The notes below the pieces were generated by a model. The model was not told the origin of the DNA. It saw only the letters and a program-made list of their open reading frames with translations, and ran no database searches. A stretch of 64,000 nt of DNA from Thalassospira profundimaris (lineage in GTDB: Bacteria > Pseudomonadota > Alphaproteobacteria > Rhodospirillales > Thalassospiraceae): assembly GCF_003326795.1 (NCBI RefSeq), contig NZ_JPWI01000006.1, positions 124,001 through 188,000 of the forward strand, given 5' to 3'. Made by a program: the position numbers and the translations under genes. Shown here piece after piece: positions 46,071 through 55,478 of this stretch; position 1 is the first letter of the stretch, and each line of letters begins with the position of its first letter.

Positions 46071-47126
46071 ATGAAAACGCTTAAGGGACCGGCAATCTTT
46101 CTTGCCCAGTTTGCAGGCGATGAAGCCCCGTTCGATAACCTTGATTCCATAGGTCGCTGGGCTGCATCGCTCGGATATAAGGGGGTTCAGATCCCCAGCT
46201 GGGACAAGCGCCTGTTTGATGTTGAAAAGGCGGCAAGCAGTAAGGATTACTGCGATGAAATTACCGGCACCCTTGCCGCACATGGCGTGCAGGTGACCGA
46301 GCTTTCTACCCATCTTCAAGGTCAGCTTGTTGCCGTTCATCCGGCCTATGACGAAATGTTTGACGGCTTTGCCGCACCGGAAGTCCGCGGCAACCCCAAG
46401 GCCCGTCAGGCATGGGCCGTTGACCAGGTCAAAGCGGCGATCAAGGCATCAAACCATATGGGTATCAACGCCCATGCCACGTTCTCGGGTGCACTTGCCT
46501 GGCCTTATGTCTATCCCTGGCCGCAGCGCCCGGCAGGCTTGATCGAGACCGCCTTTGACGAGCTTGCAAAACGCTGGACGCCGATCCTTGATGCTGCCGA
46601 GGATGCAGGTGTTGACGTTTGTTATGAAATCCATCCGGGCGAGGACCTGTTTGATGGTGCGACATTCGAGATGTTCCTTGAACGCGTCAAGAACCATCCG
46701 CGCGCCAATATCCTTTATGATCCGAGCCACTTTGTTTTACAGCAGCTTGATTACCTTGATTTTATCGACATTTATGCGGATCGTATCCGCATGTTCCACG
46801 TCAAGGATGCCGAGTTCAACCCGACCGGGCGGCAAGGCGTTTATTCCGGCTATCAAGGCTGGGTCGGGCGAGCCGGGCGGTTCAGATCGCTTGGCGACGG
46901 GCAGGTGGATTTTGGTGCAATCTTCTCGAAACTGGCGGCGATTGATTTTGACGGCTGGGCCGTGCTGGAATGGGAATGTGCGCTTAAACATCCCGAAGAC
47001 GGTGCCCGCGAGGGGGCCGAATTTATTAAAAACCATATCATTCGTGTGACCGAAAAGGCCTTTGACGATTTTGCCGATGGTGGCACCGACGAAGCCGCAA
47101 ATCGCCGCATTCTTGGTCTTGGTTAA
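46071..47126 (+). CDS. Sugar phosphate isomerase/epimerase family TIM-barrel protein
   Basis: A 351-residue AP-endonuclease-2/xylose-isomerase-like protein started at ATG 46071. The four metal ligands expected in the family are visible: Glu in VCYEIHPGEDL, Asp and His in YDPSHFVLQQLDY, His in MFHVKDAEFN and Glu in AVLEWECALKHP. Isomerases of this fold act on sugars, keto sugars or inosose. It is in an operon with a sugar importer and a Gfo/Idh/MocA dehydrogenase, a common pairing in which the dehydrogenase oxidises the sugar and the isomerase or dehydratase handles the product. Confidence 0.88.
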   Translation: MKTLKGPAIFLAQFAGDEAPFDNLDSIGRWAASLGYKGVQIPSWDKRLFDVEKAASSKDYCDEITGTLAAHGVQVTELSTHLQGQLVAVHPAYDEMFDGFAAPEVRGNPKARQAWAVDQVKAAIKASNHMGINAHATFSGALAWPYVYPWPQRPAGLIETAFDELAKRWTPILDAAEDAGVDVCYEIHPGEDLFDGATFEMFLERVKNHPRANILYDPSHFVLQQLDYLDFIDIYADRIRMFHVKDAEFNPTGRQGVYSGYQGWVGRAGRFRSLGDGQVDFGAIFSKLAAIDFDGWAVLEWECALKHPEDGAREGAEFIKNHIIRVTEKAFDDFADGGTDEAANRRILGLG

Positions 47127-47185
47127 GGTGGCCTGATTGAGGCCAGCCCGTTCGCATACAGTCAAAAAGACATCTGGAGACAGTT

Positions 47186-48349
47186 ATGAGCAATCCTTCC
47201 AATCCCGGTCGTCGCATTCGCCTTGGCATGGTCGGCGGTGGTCAGGGGGCCTTTATCGGTGCCGTACACCGGATCGCGGCCCGTCTTGACGATCGTTATG
47301 AACTGGTTGCCGGTGCGCTGTCATCGAAACCCGATGTTGCGGCGGCATCAGCTGCGGAATTGTTCATTGCGCCGGATCGCAGCTATGACAGTTTTGAAAC
47401 CATGGCAAAGGCCGAAGCGGCGCGTGAAGATGGCATGGATGTTTGCGCAATTGTTACGCCCAACCATGTGCATTTCCCGGCAACGATGGCGATGCTGAAT
47501 GCCGGGATTCATGTGATTTGTGACAAGCCGCTTTGTCTGACGGTTGATGAGGCCGAACAGATCGCTGCCAAGGTCAGGGAAACGGGGCTTTTATTTGCGC
47601 TGACCCACAATTACACCGCCTATCCGATGGTGCGCGAAGCCCGCAAGATGGTCGCCGACGGCAAGCTTGGCGATATCCGTCTGGTGCAGGTTGAATATCC
47701 GCAAGGCTGGATGGCGACACGGGTTGAGGATACCGATAACAAACAGGCTGCCTGGCGGTCTGATCCGGCAAAGGCTGGCATGGGGGGGGCGCTTGGTGAT
47801 ATTGGAACGCACGCCCATAACCTTGCCGAGTTTGTCACCGGGCTTGAGATCAGCGAACTGTGTGCGGATGTCGATGCGCTGGTGCCGGGGCGCAAGCTTG
47901 ATGACAATGTGCAGATCCTGCTGCGCTATAACAATGGTGCGCGTGGCATGCTGTGGGCAAGCCAGGTTGCCGTTGGCCACGAAAACGGCCTGCGTCTTCG
48001 GGTCTATGGGGACAAGGGCGGTATTGAATGGGCCCAGGAACATCCAAACCACCTGCATTTCCGACCGCTTGACGGTCGTCCGGAACTGATGACGCGTGGC
48101 GGTGCGGGCATCGGTGCGGAGGGGATGCGCGGGGTGCGCGTCCCGCCGGGACACCCGGAAGGATATCTTGAGGGCTTTGCGAACCTTTACACGGACTTCG
48201 CCGATCAGCTGAACGCCCATATCAGCGGGACCAAACCCGATGCCGGATCGCTTTTGGTGCCCGGCGTGGTTGAGGGTCTTAAGGGTATGAAATTTGTCGA
48301 GGCCGTCGTGCGGTCCGGGCGGGACGGGGCCGTGTGGGTCAAGATGTGA
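47186..48349 (+). CDS. Gfo/Idh/MocA family NAD(P)-dependent oxidoreductase
   Basis: A 387-residue two-domain dehydrogenase with N-terminal Rossmann motif [13 protein letters not shown] and the family motif as CDKPLCL (Asp-Lys-Pro instead of the usual Glu-Lys-Pro; the Lys is retained). The catalytic-region His is in [17 protein letters not shown]. Such enzymes oxidise C1-C3 hydroxyls of sugars, inositols or glycosides. It ends the LacI-controlled operon and is followed by a strong terminator. Confidence 0.9.
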   Translation: MSNPSNPGRRIRLGMVGGGQGAFIGAVHRIAARLDDRYELVAGALSSKPDVAAASAAELFIAPDRSYDSFETMAKAEAAREDGMDVCAIVTPNHVHFPATMAMLNAGIHVICDKPLCLTVDEAEQIAAKVRETGLLFALTHNYTAYPMVREARKMVADGKLGDIRLVQVEYPQGWMATRVEDTDNKQAAWRSDPAKAGMGGALGDIGTHAHNLAEFVTGLEISELCADVDALVPGRKLDDNVQILLRYNNGARGMLWASQVAVGHENGLRLRVYGDKGGIEWAQEHPNHLHFRPLDGRPELMTRGGAGIGAEGMRGVRVPPGHPEGYLEGFANLYTDFADQLNAHISGTKPDAGSLLVPGVVEGLKGMKFVEAVVRSGRDGAVWVKM

Positions 48350-48440
48350 TTGCCGTGCGGATCTGTTCATCTGGGGATTACAGATACCAGCCGATCACAT
48401 GATACGGATTCTTCCCGACCGGCACCTTGTCGGCGTCGCA

Positions 48441-48471
48441 GCCGCTGCCTCAATGGCAGCGGCTTTTTTTT
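48441..48471 (+). terminator. Rho-independent terminator of the sugar operon
   Basis: GCCGCTGCC pairs with GGCAGCGGC (9 bp, 5-base loop) followed by eight T residues. Confidence 0.95.
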
Positions 48472-48881
48472 CGGCGCTGCTTTGGATGAAATTATTGCTT
48501 TCGATCATTGCAAACGGGGGTGCGAAAACGTCGGATCGTTCACGAAGTCCGGGGTGATTTGTCAGGGGATGTGAATTTTTACGTGCGATTCTCTCACGGC
48601 ATGTGGCCCGGTTTATACTTCTGGATGGTGTGATATCCGGGGCGAGAGGCCAGATGTCCGGTTTGAAAATTCCGAGCTCCGGCAGCCTTTTTATTTATTG
48701 AAATCATAAGCTTGATGAACGTTTGACGTGGGTGTGCCGCAGTTCACACCACCGCTGGTTTTCCACGAAGTGAAAAAGAATTACCAGTTGATTGATCCCC
48801 TATTGATGGTTTTTTCGTAAGGGTGTTTGCTTGAAAGATAATAAATAAATCTACCTTCAGGGAAAAACCGGGAGCGTTCGC
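48472..48881. other. Gene-free stretch before the hydroxyacid dehydrogenase gene
   Basis: With the terminator, the gap from 48350 to 48881 is 532 bases. It must hold the promoter of the TRAP-amidase operon. The one dyad I see is GGTGTG-N8-CACACC at 48731-48750. No protein-like short frame is evident. Confidence 0.45.
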
Positions 48882-49847
48882 ATGCCCGAAAAGCCAAGGC
48901 TTCTGATTACACGCCGTCTCCGCGATGCCGTTCAGGCACGTGCGGCGCGTGACTATCAGGTGCTGACAAATGATGAAGACCGTGTCTTTACCCGCGACGA
49001 GCTGATCGAGAAATGTCAGCATGTTGATGCGGTATTGCCGTGCCATTCCGAACATTTCTCGGCCGAGGTGATCGCGGCATTGCCCGAGCGCCTCAGGATC
49101 ATTGCCAATCACTCGGTCGGTGTCGATCACGTTGACCTGTCAGCCGCCAGGGATGCGGGCATTGTGGTCACCAACACGCCCGACGTCCTGTCGGATGCCA
49201 CGGCGGAAATTGCCATGCTGTGCATGCTTGGGGCTGCGCGTCGCGGGGCCGAGGGGGACGCCATGGTGCGGGCCGGGAAATGGGATTTCTGGTCACCGGC
49301 CTTCATGGTCGGGCGGCAGGTCACCGGCAAGCGCTTTGGCGTTCTCGGGATGGGACGTGTCGGGCAGGTGGCAGCCGAACGCGCGCGTGGTTTTGGAATG
49401 ACTGTTCATTATCACAATCGCCAGCCGGTCCCGGATCATCTGGCCAAGGGTGCAATCTACCATGACACCATTGAAGGGCTGTTTGCCAATTCCGATGTGT
49501 TGTCACTGCACTGCCCGTCAACACCGGAAACCACCGGCATCATCAATGCCCGGACCATCGGACTGTTGCCGGACCGGGCGATCCTTGTGAATACCGCGCG
49601 CGGCAATCTGGTGGACGAGGATGCGCTGGTTGATGCGCTTGAAAGCGGCAAGCTTTTTGCCGCCGGACTTGATGTGTTTCGGAGTGAACCCGGTGGAAAT
49701 CAACGGATTAGCGCGTTGAAAAACGTATTTCTGTTGCCACATATAGGCTCCGCTACCGAAGAAACACGCGATGCGATGGGATATCGCGCGCTTGATAATC
49801 TTGATGCGTATTTTTCTGGCCGTGAACCGGGCGACCGGGTGGCATAA
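48882..49847 (+). CDS. D-2-hydroxyacid dehydrogenase (NAD(P)-dependent; glyoxylate/hydroxypyruvate reductase-like)
   Basis: A 321-residue D-isomer-specific dehydrogenase. The NAD-binding GMGRVGQ motif is in FGVLGMGRVGQVAAERA; the catalytic Arg (NTARGNLVDEDAL), Glu (DVFRSEPGG) and His (LLPHIGSAT) are all present. Family members reduce glyoxylate, hydroxypyruvate or other 2-oxo acids. It precedes a complete TRAP operon by 202 bases, so it may belong to the same pathway or be separately transcribed. Confidence 0.9.
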   Translation: MPEKPRLLITRRLRDAVQARAARDYQVLTNDEDRVFTRDELIEKCQHVDAVLPCHSEHFSAEVIAALPERLRIIANHSVGVDHVDLSAARDAGIVVTNTPDVLSDATAEIAMLCMLGAARRGAEGDAMVRAGKWDFWSPAFMVGRQVTGKRFGVLGMGRVGQVAAERARGFGMTVHYHNRQPVPDHLAKGAIYHDTIEGLFANSDVLSLHCPSTPETTGIINARTIGLLPDRAILVNTARGNLVDEDALVDALESGKLFAAGLDVFRSEPGGNQRISALKNVFLLPHIGSATEETRDAMGYRALDNLDAYFSGREPGDRVA

Positions 49848-50049
49848 AAAGGCGGGAAAACCGCCGGATATCAGTTAGTTCACAAGTTCTAATAATAAGA
49901 AAATGCGTGCCGTTTTTCTGGTCCCGAAACGGGATAAGCGCATGATCAATGACTTTCATTACTGAGGTCAGGGACTTTTGAAGGCTGACAGTTATCGTTG
50001 GTTTTCCGGCAATGGTTGTCGGAAAAAGCGATAAATCTGGGAGGAAATA

Positions 50050-51213
50050 ATGGATATGAAGACCAAGTCAAAAGACGTGAAGTCCAAGGAAGTATCCCGC
50101 CGTTCGTTCCTTACCAAAGGTGCGACCGGGGTCGTTGCCGGCGGTGCAGCAGCATCAGGGCTGTTTGCCGCACCTGCCGTTCATGCACAACCGGCACCGA
50201 TGGTGCTGAAAATGCAAACTTCCTGGCCGTCATCCGACATCTGGATGACGTTTGCCCAGCAATATGTTGACCGCGTAGAAGCCATGTCCGGTGGGCGTCT
50301 GAAGATCGACCTTCTTCCGGCCGGTGCGGTTGTTGCTGCCTTCCAGGTTCTGGATGGCGTGAATGACGGTGTTATCGATATCGCCCATTCCGTTCCGGTT
50401 TACTGGTACGGCAAGAACAAGGCGGCTTCCCTGTTTGGCACCGGTCCGGTCTTTGGTGGTTCTGCAACCACCATGCTGAGCTGGTTCTATGCGGGGGGCG
50501 GCGAAGAGTTCTATCGCGAACTGATCCAGGACGTTATGGGTCTTGATATCGTTGGTCTTCTTGGCTTCCCGATGCCGGCACAGCCGTTCGGCTGGTTCAA
50601 GGGCCAGGTGAACTCGGTTGCTGATATTCAGGGCTTCAAATATCGTACCGTTGGTCTGGCAGCGGACCTTCTGCAGTCGATGGGCATGTCTGTTGCACAG
50701 CTTCCGGGCGGCGAGATCGTCCCGGCGATGGAACGCGGTGTGATTGATGCGTTCGAATTCAACAACCCGTCATCGGATATGCGTTTCGGCGCGCAGGACG
50801 TTGCGAAGAACTATTATCTGTCTTCGTACCACCAGGCATCTGAAAGCTTCGAATTCCTGTTCAACAAATCGTTGATGGAAGACCTTGATCCGGATCTGCA
50901 AGCGATCCTGCGTCACGCAGTCGAAGCAGCTTCGACCTCGAACACTGCGCTGGCGATGGATAACTATTCTGCCGACTTGCAGAAACTCCAGGACGAAGGT
51001 GTTGAAGTTCACCGGACCTCGAAAGAGATCCTGGCAGCACAGCTTGAGGCTTGGGACAAACTGATCCCGACACTTGAAGCTGATCCGTTCATGAAGCGTG
51101 TTCTGGACAGCCAGCGTGCGTGGGTTGAACGCGTAACCTATTACGAACTGATGAACTCGCCTGATTATCAGCTTGCCTACGATCACTACTTCCCGGGCAA
51201 ACTGAAACTCTGA
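50050..51213 (+). CDS. TRAP transporter periplasmic binding protein with Tat signal
   Basis: A 387-residue DctP-family protein with GGGAGGAA ribosome-binding site. The N-terminus has a clear twin-arginine signal (VSRRSFLTKGATG), probable cleavage near AVHA-QP. The sequence KMQTSWPSSDIWM, LLPAGAVVAAFQVLDGVNDGVIDIAH and VPAMERGVIDAFEFNNP resembles the subgroup annotated for mannitol or chloroaromatic compounds and 2-oxo acids (TakP-like). The amidase in the operon suggests that the ligand may be an amide-bearing acid. A wobble-paired hairpin follows. Confidence 0.92.
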   Translation: MDMKTKSKDVKSKEVSRRSFLTKGATGVVAGGAAASGLFAAPAVHAQPAPMVLKMQTSWPSSDIWMTFAQQYVDRVEAMSGGRLKIDLLPAGAVVAAFQVLDGVNDGVIDIAHSVPVYWYGKNKAASLFGTGPVFGGSATTMLSWFYAGGGEEFYRELIQDVMGLDIVGLLGFPMPAQPFGWFKGQVNSVADIQGFKYRTVGLAADLLQSMGMSVAQLPGGEIVPAMERGVIDAFEFNNPSSDMRFGAQDVAKNYYLSSYHQASESFEFLFNKSLMEDLDPDLQAILRHAVEAASTSNTALAMDNYSADLQKLQDEGVEVHRTSKEILAAQLEAWDKLIPTLEADPFMKRVLDSQRAWVERVTYYELMNSPDYQLAYDHYFPGKLKL

Positions 51214-51256
51214 TCAACCGGCCAAGGTTTTTCAGTGTTGCGATGAAATCTGACTG

Positions 51257-51286
51257 CCCCGTCTGGTGCGATTGCATCAGGCGGGG
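51257..51286 (+). terminator. Hairpin after the second TRAP binding-protein gene
   Basis: A 13-bp stem (ccccgtctggtgc with gcatcaggcgggg, two G:U pairs, 4-base loop) lies 43 bases after the stop codon, without T-tract. Likely attenuator or stabiliser. Confidence 0.55.
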
Positions 51287-51314
51287 TGGTTCATAGGCTA
51301 ACGGACAGGGTTTC

Positions 51315-51887
51315 ATGATTGGATTTATTGAATTCGCGGACAAGCTTTCTGGCTGGTTTGGCAAGGCTTTTGGCTGGTTGATCATTCTGATGACGGTCGG
51401 CATGAGCTATGAGGTTGCTGCGCGATACCTCTTTAACGCACCCACGACATGGTCGCTTGATGTTTCATTCATCATGTATGGCACGCTGTTCATGATGGGC
51501 GGGGCCTATACCCTGTCACGCGGCGGGCATGTCCGGGGGGATTTCCTGTACCGTCTCTGGAAGCCCAAGACGCAGGCGATGGTCGATCTGGTGCTTTATA
51601 TCTTCTTCTTCTTCCCCGGTGTGACCGCCCTTATTCTGGTCGGTAGCAAATATGCCATCCGGTCGTGGGGATATGGCGAAGTAAGTGTGAACAGCCCGGC
51701 GGGTGTTCCGATTTTCCAATTCAAGGCGGTGATGGTCGCGGCCGGTATTCTTCTTTTCATCCAGGGTATTGCCCAGGTGATGCGCTGTATTCTCTGTATC
51801 CGTGAAGGGTACTGGCGCAATGCAGATGATGATGTTGAAGAAACCGAAGAACTGCTGATCAAGCAGCGCGTGGTCAAAGAAGACTGA
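51315..51887 (+). CDS. TRAP transporter small permease (DctQ)
   Basis: A 190-residue membrane protein with four hydrophobic segments and the family pattern YEVAARYLFNAPTTWSLDV followed by GTLFMMGGAYTLSRGGHVRGDF. The acidic C-terminal tail (DDDVEETEELLIKQ) is cytoplasmic. It works with the large permease encoded 57 bases downstream. Confidence 0.93.
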   Translation: MIGFIEFADKLSGWFGKAFGWLIILMTVGMSYEVAARYLFNAPTTWSLDVSFIMYGTLFMMGGAYTLSRGGHVRGDFLYRLWKPKTQAMVDLVLYIFFFFPGVTALILVGSKYAIRSWGYGEVSVNSPAGVPIFQFKAVMVAAGILLFIQGIAQVMRCILCIREGYWRNADDDVEETEELLIKQRVVKED

Positions 51888-51944
51888 TGATGTTCAGCCT
51901 TTGCCAGCCATACGCCAGATACGCCCCCGAACGGAGCTTCCAAA

Positions 51945-53366
51945 GTGATTGACGCACATGTCGCCCTTATGATGTTGGGCATCTTTATTATACTGGTATT
52001 TCTGGGTTTTCCGGTTGCCTTTACCCTGATGGCGCTGGGGATCGGATTTGGCTATTACGCCTATTTCGACGACGGCCGCATGTGGCGGGCCTTTAACCGG
52101 CTTGCCGAAGACAGTGACACCCTTACATCCGCGATAACGTGGGTTGAAGGGGCGTTTAACAACCGAATATTCGATCTGTTTATCAACCAGACATATACGG
52201 TGATGTCCAACGAGGTGCTGACCGCAGTGCCGCTGTTCCTGTTCATGGGGTACATCGTTGAACGTGCCAATATCGTCAACCGGTTGTTCTCCACACTTAA
52301 CATTGCCGCACGCAACATTCCCGGATCGCTTGGCGTTGCCGCACTTGTGACCTGTGCGTTGTTTGCGACGGCAACCGGGATTGTCGGTGCGGTTGTGACC
52401 CTTATGGGGATGCTTGCCCTGCCTGCGATGCTTAAGGCGCGTTACGATAAAAGCTTTGCTGCGGGCATCATTTGTGCCGGCGGGACGCTTGGTATTCTGA
52501 TCCCGCCATCAATCATGCTGATTGTTTATGCCGCAGCATCGGGTGTGTCGATTGTGCGTCTTTATGCCGGTGCGCTTTTGCCGGGCCTGACCCTTGTCGG
52601 TTTGTATCTTTTGTATGTGATGGGCCGCGCAATGTTGCAGCCCAAAGCCGCCCCGCGCCCGACCAGTGATGAAATCCCGGAAGTTCCGCTGCCCAAAGTC
52701 CTCTGGATGCTGGCGACATCGTTCTTCCCGCTGGCGTTCCTTATTCTGGCGGTTCTGGGTTCGATCCTGTTTGGTCTGGCCACTCCGACCGAGGCAGCAT
52801 CGATTGGTGCGCTTGGCGGGATGATCCTTGCGGCGGCATACCGCGCGCTGACCTTTGATCGTCTGCGTGAGTCGGTTTATCTGACCGTTCGGACATCGGC
52901 CATGGTGTGCTGGCTGTTTGTCGGTTCCTATACCTTCTCGTCTGTGTTCTCCTATCTTGGCGGGGAACATGTGATTGCCGAATTCGTTGGCGGTCTTGAC
53001 CTGACGCCGCTTCAGTTCCTGTTGCTTGCACAGCTGATCATCTTCCTGCTGGGCTGGCCGCTGGAATGGTCGGAAATCATCATCATCTTTGTGCCGATCT
53101 TCCTGCCGCTGTTGCCGCTGTTTGATATTGATCCGCTGTTCTTTGGCATTCTTGTTGCCCTGAACCTTCAGACTTCGTTCCTGACCCCGCCCATGGCGAT
53201 GTCGGCCTATTACCTCAAAGGGGTGGCACCAAGCGGGTTGTTGCTGACCGATATCTTCAAGGGGATCATGCCGTTCCTGTTCATGGTGATTGTCAGCATG
53301 GTTCTGATGTATGCGTTCCCGCAAATCGTGTTCCATCTGCCCGATCTGTTCTATGGCGCACGGTAA
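51945..53366 (+). CDS. TRAP transporter large permease (DctM)
   Basis: A 473-residue membrane protein with about twelve hydrophobic segments, started at GTG 51945. DctM marks include FGYYAYFDD after TM1, CAGGTLGILIPPSIMLIVYA, FGLATPTEAASIGALG and LNLQTSFLTPPMAMSAYYLKG. In contrast to the dctM at 31242 this one is intact. It completes a DctPQM set with the two genes before it. Confidence 0.95.
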   Translation: MIDAHVALMMLGIFIILVFLGFPVAFTLMALGIGFGYYAYFDDGRMWRAFNRLAEDSDTLTSAITWVEGAFNNRIFDLFINQTYTVMSNEVLTAVPLFLFMGYIVERANIVNRLFSTLNIAARNIPGSLGVAALVTCALFATATGIVGAVVTLMGMLALPAMLKARYDKSFAAGIICAGGTLGILIPPSIMLIVYAAASGVSIVRLYAGALLPGLTLVGLYLLYVMGRAMLQPKAAPRPTSDEIPEVPLPKVLWMLATSFFPLAFLILAVLGSILFGLATPTEAASIGALGGMILAAAYRALTFDRLRESVYLTVRTSAMVCWLFVGSYTFSSVFSYLGGEHVIAEFVGGLDLTPLQFLLLAQLIIFLLGWPLEWSEIIIIFVPIFLPLLPLFDIDPLFFGILVALNLQTSFLTPPMAMSAYYLKGVAPSGLLLTDIFKGIMPFLFMVIVSMVLMYAFPQIVFHLPDLFYGAR

Positions 53367-53378
53367 GGGGATCGATTG

Positions 53379-54731
53379 ATGAGCAGCATTCATCCGTTAC
53401 TGACACTTGATGTCGTCGAATTGCGGGACCGCCTTGCCAGCGGGGCGGTCCGCGCAGTCGAATATGTCGAGGCGTGTCTTGCCCGGATCGCCGAGGTCGA
53501 GCCACAGGTGCAGGCATGGGCATGGCTTGATGGTGATCATGCCCTTGCCCAGGCGCGCGCCCTTGATGCCCGTCGTCAATCAGGTGCCCCGATCGGCCCG
53601 CTTCATGGCCTGCCGGTAGGACTGAAAGACGTTATTGATACGGCAAAAATCCCGACATCAAACGGCACGCCACTTGATGAGGGCCGGGTGCCCGAGGAAG
53701 ACGCTGTTCTGGTTTCGCGTCTTAAGGCGGCCGGTGCGATCATTATGGGCAAGACGGTCTCGACCGAGCTTGCCTTTATGCATCCGTCCAAAACCCGCAA
53801 CCCGCACAACCCGGAACATACACCGGGCGGATCATCCGCCGGATCGGCAGCAGCGGTGGCCGCGGCCATGGTGCCATTGGCGGTGGGAACCCAAACCGGC
53901 GGATCGGTCATCCGTCCGGCATCGTTTTGCGGTGTGGTCGGGTTCAAACCGACATTCGGGGCAATTGCCCGAACCGGTGTGCTAAGCCAAAGTCCGACCC
54001 TTGATACAATCGGTGTTTTTGCCAGTTCGATCAACGGGGCTGCGATGGTTGCGGAAAGCCTGTTTGGCTATGACGCGAAAGACCCGGCAACCACACCAAG
54101 TCCGACGCCGCGCTTGCTTGATATTGCCAAAAGCGATCCGCTGGTGACCCCGATGTTTGCCTTTGTCCGTCCGCCGCAATTCGAGGAGGTCGCAGACGAG
54201 GAAAGCATTCTGGCGTTTGGCGAAATTACCAGCATGCTTGGTGATCAATGCTTTGAAACACCATTGCCAAAGGCCTTTGATGATGCGGCTTCGCTTCGGG
54301 CCAGGATCAATTTTGCCGAAATGGCCAAAGATTATTACGGTTATGAAAAGCGTGGCCGCGATCAGTTGTCGCCTGAAATTCTTGAGGCAATTGACAAGGG
54401 CAATGACGTCAAGGCCCGTGATTATCTGGCGGCCCTTGACTGGCGCAAGGTGTTGAATGCGGGACTGGACGAAGTGTTCAAGCGGTGTGATGCAATTATC
54501 ACCCCGGCAGCACCCGGACCCGCCCCGGCAAGTCTCAGGACCACGGGCAACCCGATCTTTAACGGGCTTTGGACATTCTGTGGCACCCCGGCTGTGACCA
54601 TTCCGCTGTTATGGTCGCAAAACGGTATGCCGATCGGTGTTCAGCTTGTCGGGCGGATTGGCGATGATGCGCGGTTGATGCGCACAGCGAACTGGTTGAA
54701 CAAATTTCTGAAAGCTCAGGAGGACGCGTGA
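53379..54731 (+). CDS. Amidase signature family amidohydrolase
   Basis: A 450-residue amidase. The Ser-cisSer-Lys triad is visible: Lys83 (LPVGLKDVIDT), the cis-Ser at 152/153 (HTPGGSSAGSAAA) and nucleophile Ser176 (GTQTGGSVIRPASFCG); the common GTDTGG reads GTQTGG here. Family members hydrolyse aliphatic, aromatic or urea-like amides. Immediately downstream of a TRAP transporter (12 bases), it probably acts on the imported compound. The gene starts at ATG 53379 after AAGGGG. Confidence 0.9.
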   Translation: MSSIHPLLTLDVVELRDRLASGAVRAVEYVEACLARIAEVEPQVQAWAWLDGDHALAQARALDARRQSGAPIGPLHGLPVGLKDVIDTAKIPTSNGTPLDEGRVPEEDAVLVSRLKAAGAIIMGKTVSTELAFMHPSKTRNPHNPEHTPGGSSAGSAAAVAAAMVPLAVGTQTGGSVIRPASFCGVVGFKPTFGAIARTGVLSQSPTLDTIGVFASSINGAAMVAESLFGYDAKDPATTPSPTPRLLDIAKSDPLVTPMFAFVRPPQFEEVADEESILAFGEITSMLGDQCFETPLPKAFDDAASLRARINFAEMAKDYYGYEKRGRDQLSPEILEAIDKGNDVKARDYLAALDWRKVLNAGLDEVFKRCDAIITPAAPGPAPASLRTTGNPIFNGLWTFCGTPAVTIPLLWSQNGMPIGVQLVGRIGDDARLMRTANWLNKFLKAQEDA

Positions 54732-54916
54732 TGCAAAACAGTCTTTTAAATCGTGTCATGGCCTTGCTGGCCTTTGTCGTCCTTGTCGGATTTGTCGGCA
54801 TTCTGGTGGTCTATGTGCCGCGCTGGGATCTTGGCATCATGGTCGCATTGTGCGTCGGGCTTGCCGGATGGGATATCTGGCATGTTGCGATGGGCCACAA
54901 GGAAGACAAGCACTGA
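54731..54916 (+). CDS. Small membrane protein of the amidase operon
   Basis: A 61-residue protein with two hydrophobic segments (about 9-28 and 35-50) and a charged, His-containing tail (HVAMGHKEDKH). It has an AGGAGG ribosome-binding site and its ATG shares one base with the amidase stop codon, so it is translated with the amidase. I do not recognise the family. Its operon position suggests a role with the TRAP permease or amidase. Confidence 0.65.
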   Translation: MQNSLLNRVMALLAFVVLVGFVGILVVYVPRWDLGIMVALCVGLAGWDIWHVAMGHKEDKH

Positions 54917-54951
54917 TCTGTCGGGGAAACCCGAAAGATGCAAGCAAACTG

Positions 54952-54983
54952 AGGAGGCAGGAACATGTTCCTGCCTCCTTTTT
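54952..54983 (+). terminator. Terminator of the TRAP-amidase operon
   Basis: A perfect 28-bp palindrome (AGGAGGCAGGAACA and its complement) is followed by T5. It overlaps the downstream end of the convergent AsnC-type gene. Confidence 0.92.
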
Positions 54984-54984
54984 G

Positions 54985-55476
54985 TTATTTACGGTCAGGG
55001 GTGGTGACAAGGTTTTCAATCGGCGGGATTGATGTGACCTTGACCTTTTTGGTGACGATATAGGTGAAATACCGGTCAATCCCGATATCGGACACCAGCA
55101 ACCGGTCGATCAGGCGTTGATAGGCATCAACGTCATGGCACAGCACCTTGAGCATGTAATCGACCCCGCCGCCAAGCGCATAGCATTCGATGATTTCGGG
55201 GATGTCCTGCACGGCCTTTTCGAAGATTTCGAAATCGGCATGCTGGTGATGACGCAGGGTGACTTCGGTCATCACCAATGTCGGTTTGACCAGTTTTTCC
55301 AGATTGATATGGGCGTGATATCCGGAAATGACGCCAAGGTCTTCAAGGCGTTTCAGGCGTTCCCAGCACGGACTTGGCGAAAGGTTCACCGCCTCGGCCA
55401 GCTTGACCTTGGTGATGCGCCCTTCGCGTTGCAGGGTTTTGAGGATTTTCAGATCCAGCTCATCCAGTCTGACCAT
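54985..55476 (-). CDS. doeX: Lrp/AsnC family regulator of ectoine catabolism (DoeX/AsnC-like)
   Basis: A 163-residue regulator started at ATG 55476 (MVRLDELDLKILKTLQ). HTH KVKLAEAVNLSPSPCWERLKRL and a RAM domain with ALGGGVDYMLKVLCHDVDAY are typical. It starts 2 bases after the stop of eutE/doeB, matching the position of asnC/doeX in known ectoine utilisation clusters, where it acts as a positive feed-forward regulator. A shared terminator region lies at its 3' end. Confidence 0.88.
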   Translation of the reverse strand: MVRLDELDLKILKTLQREGRITKVKLAEAVNLSPSPCWERLKRLEDLGVISGYHAHINLEKLVKPTLVMTEVTLRHHQHADFEIFEKAVQDIPEIIECYALGGGVDYMLKVLCHDVDAYQRLIDRLLVSDIGIDRYFTYIVTKKVKVTSIPPIENLVTTPDRK

Positions 55477-55478
55477 GG

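Noticed and set aside
50050..51213. The DctP at 50050 as the missing UehA
   Set aside because: It belongs to its own complete DctPQM operon on the opposite strand with a terminator in between, and its sequence is closer to the keto-acid/mannitol subgroup than to ectoine binders.
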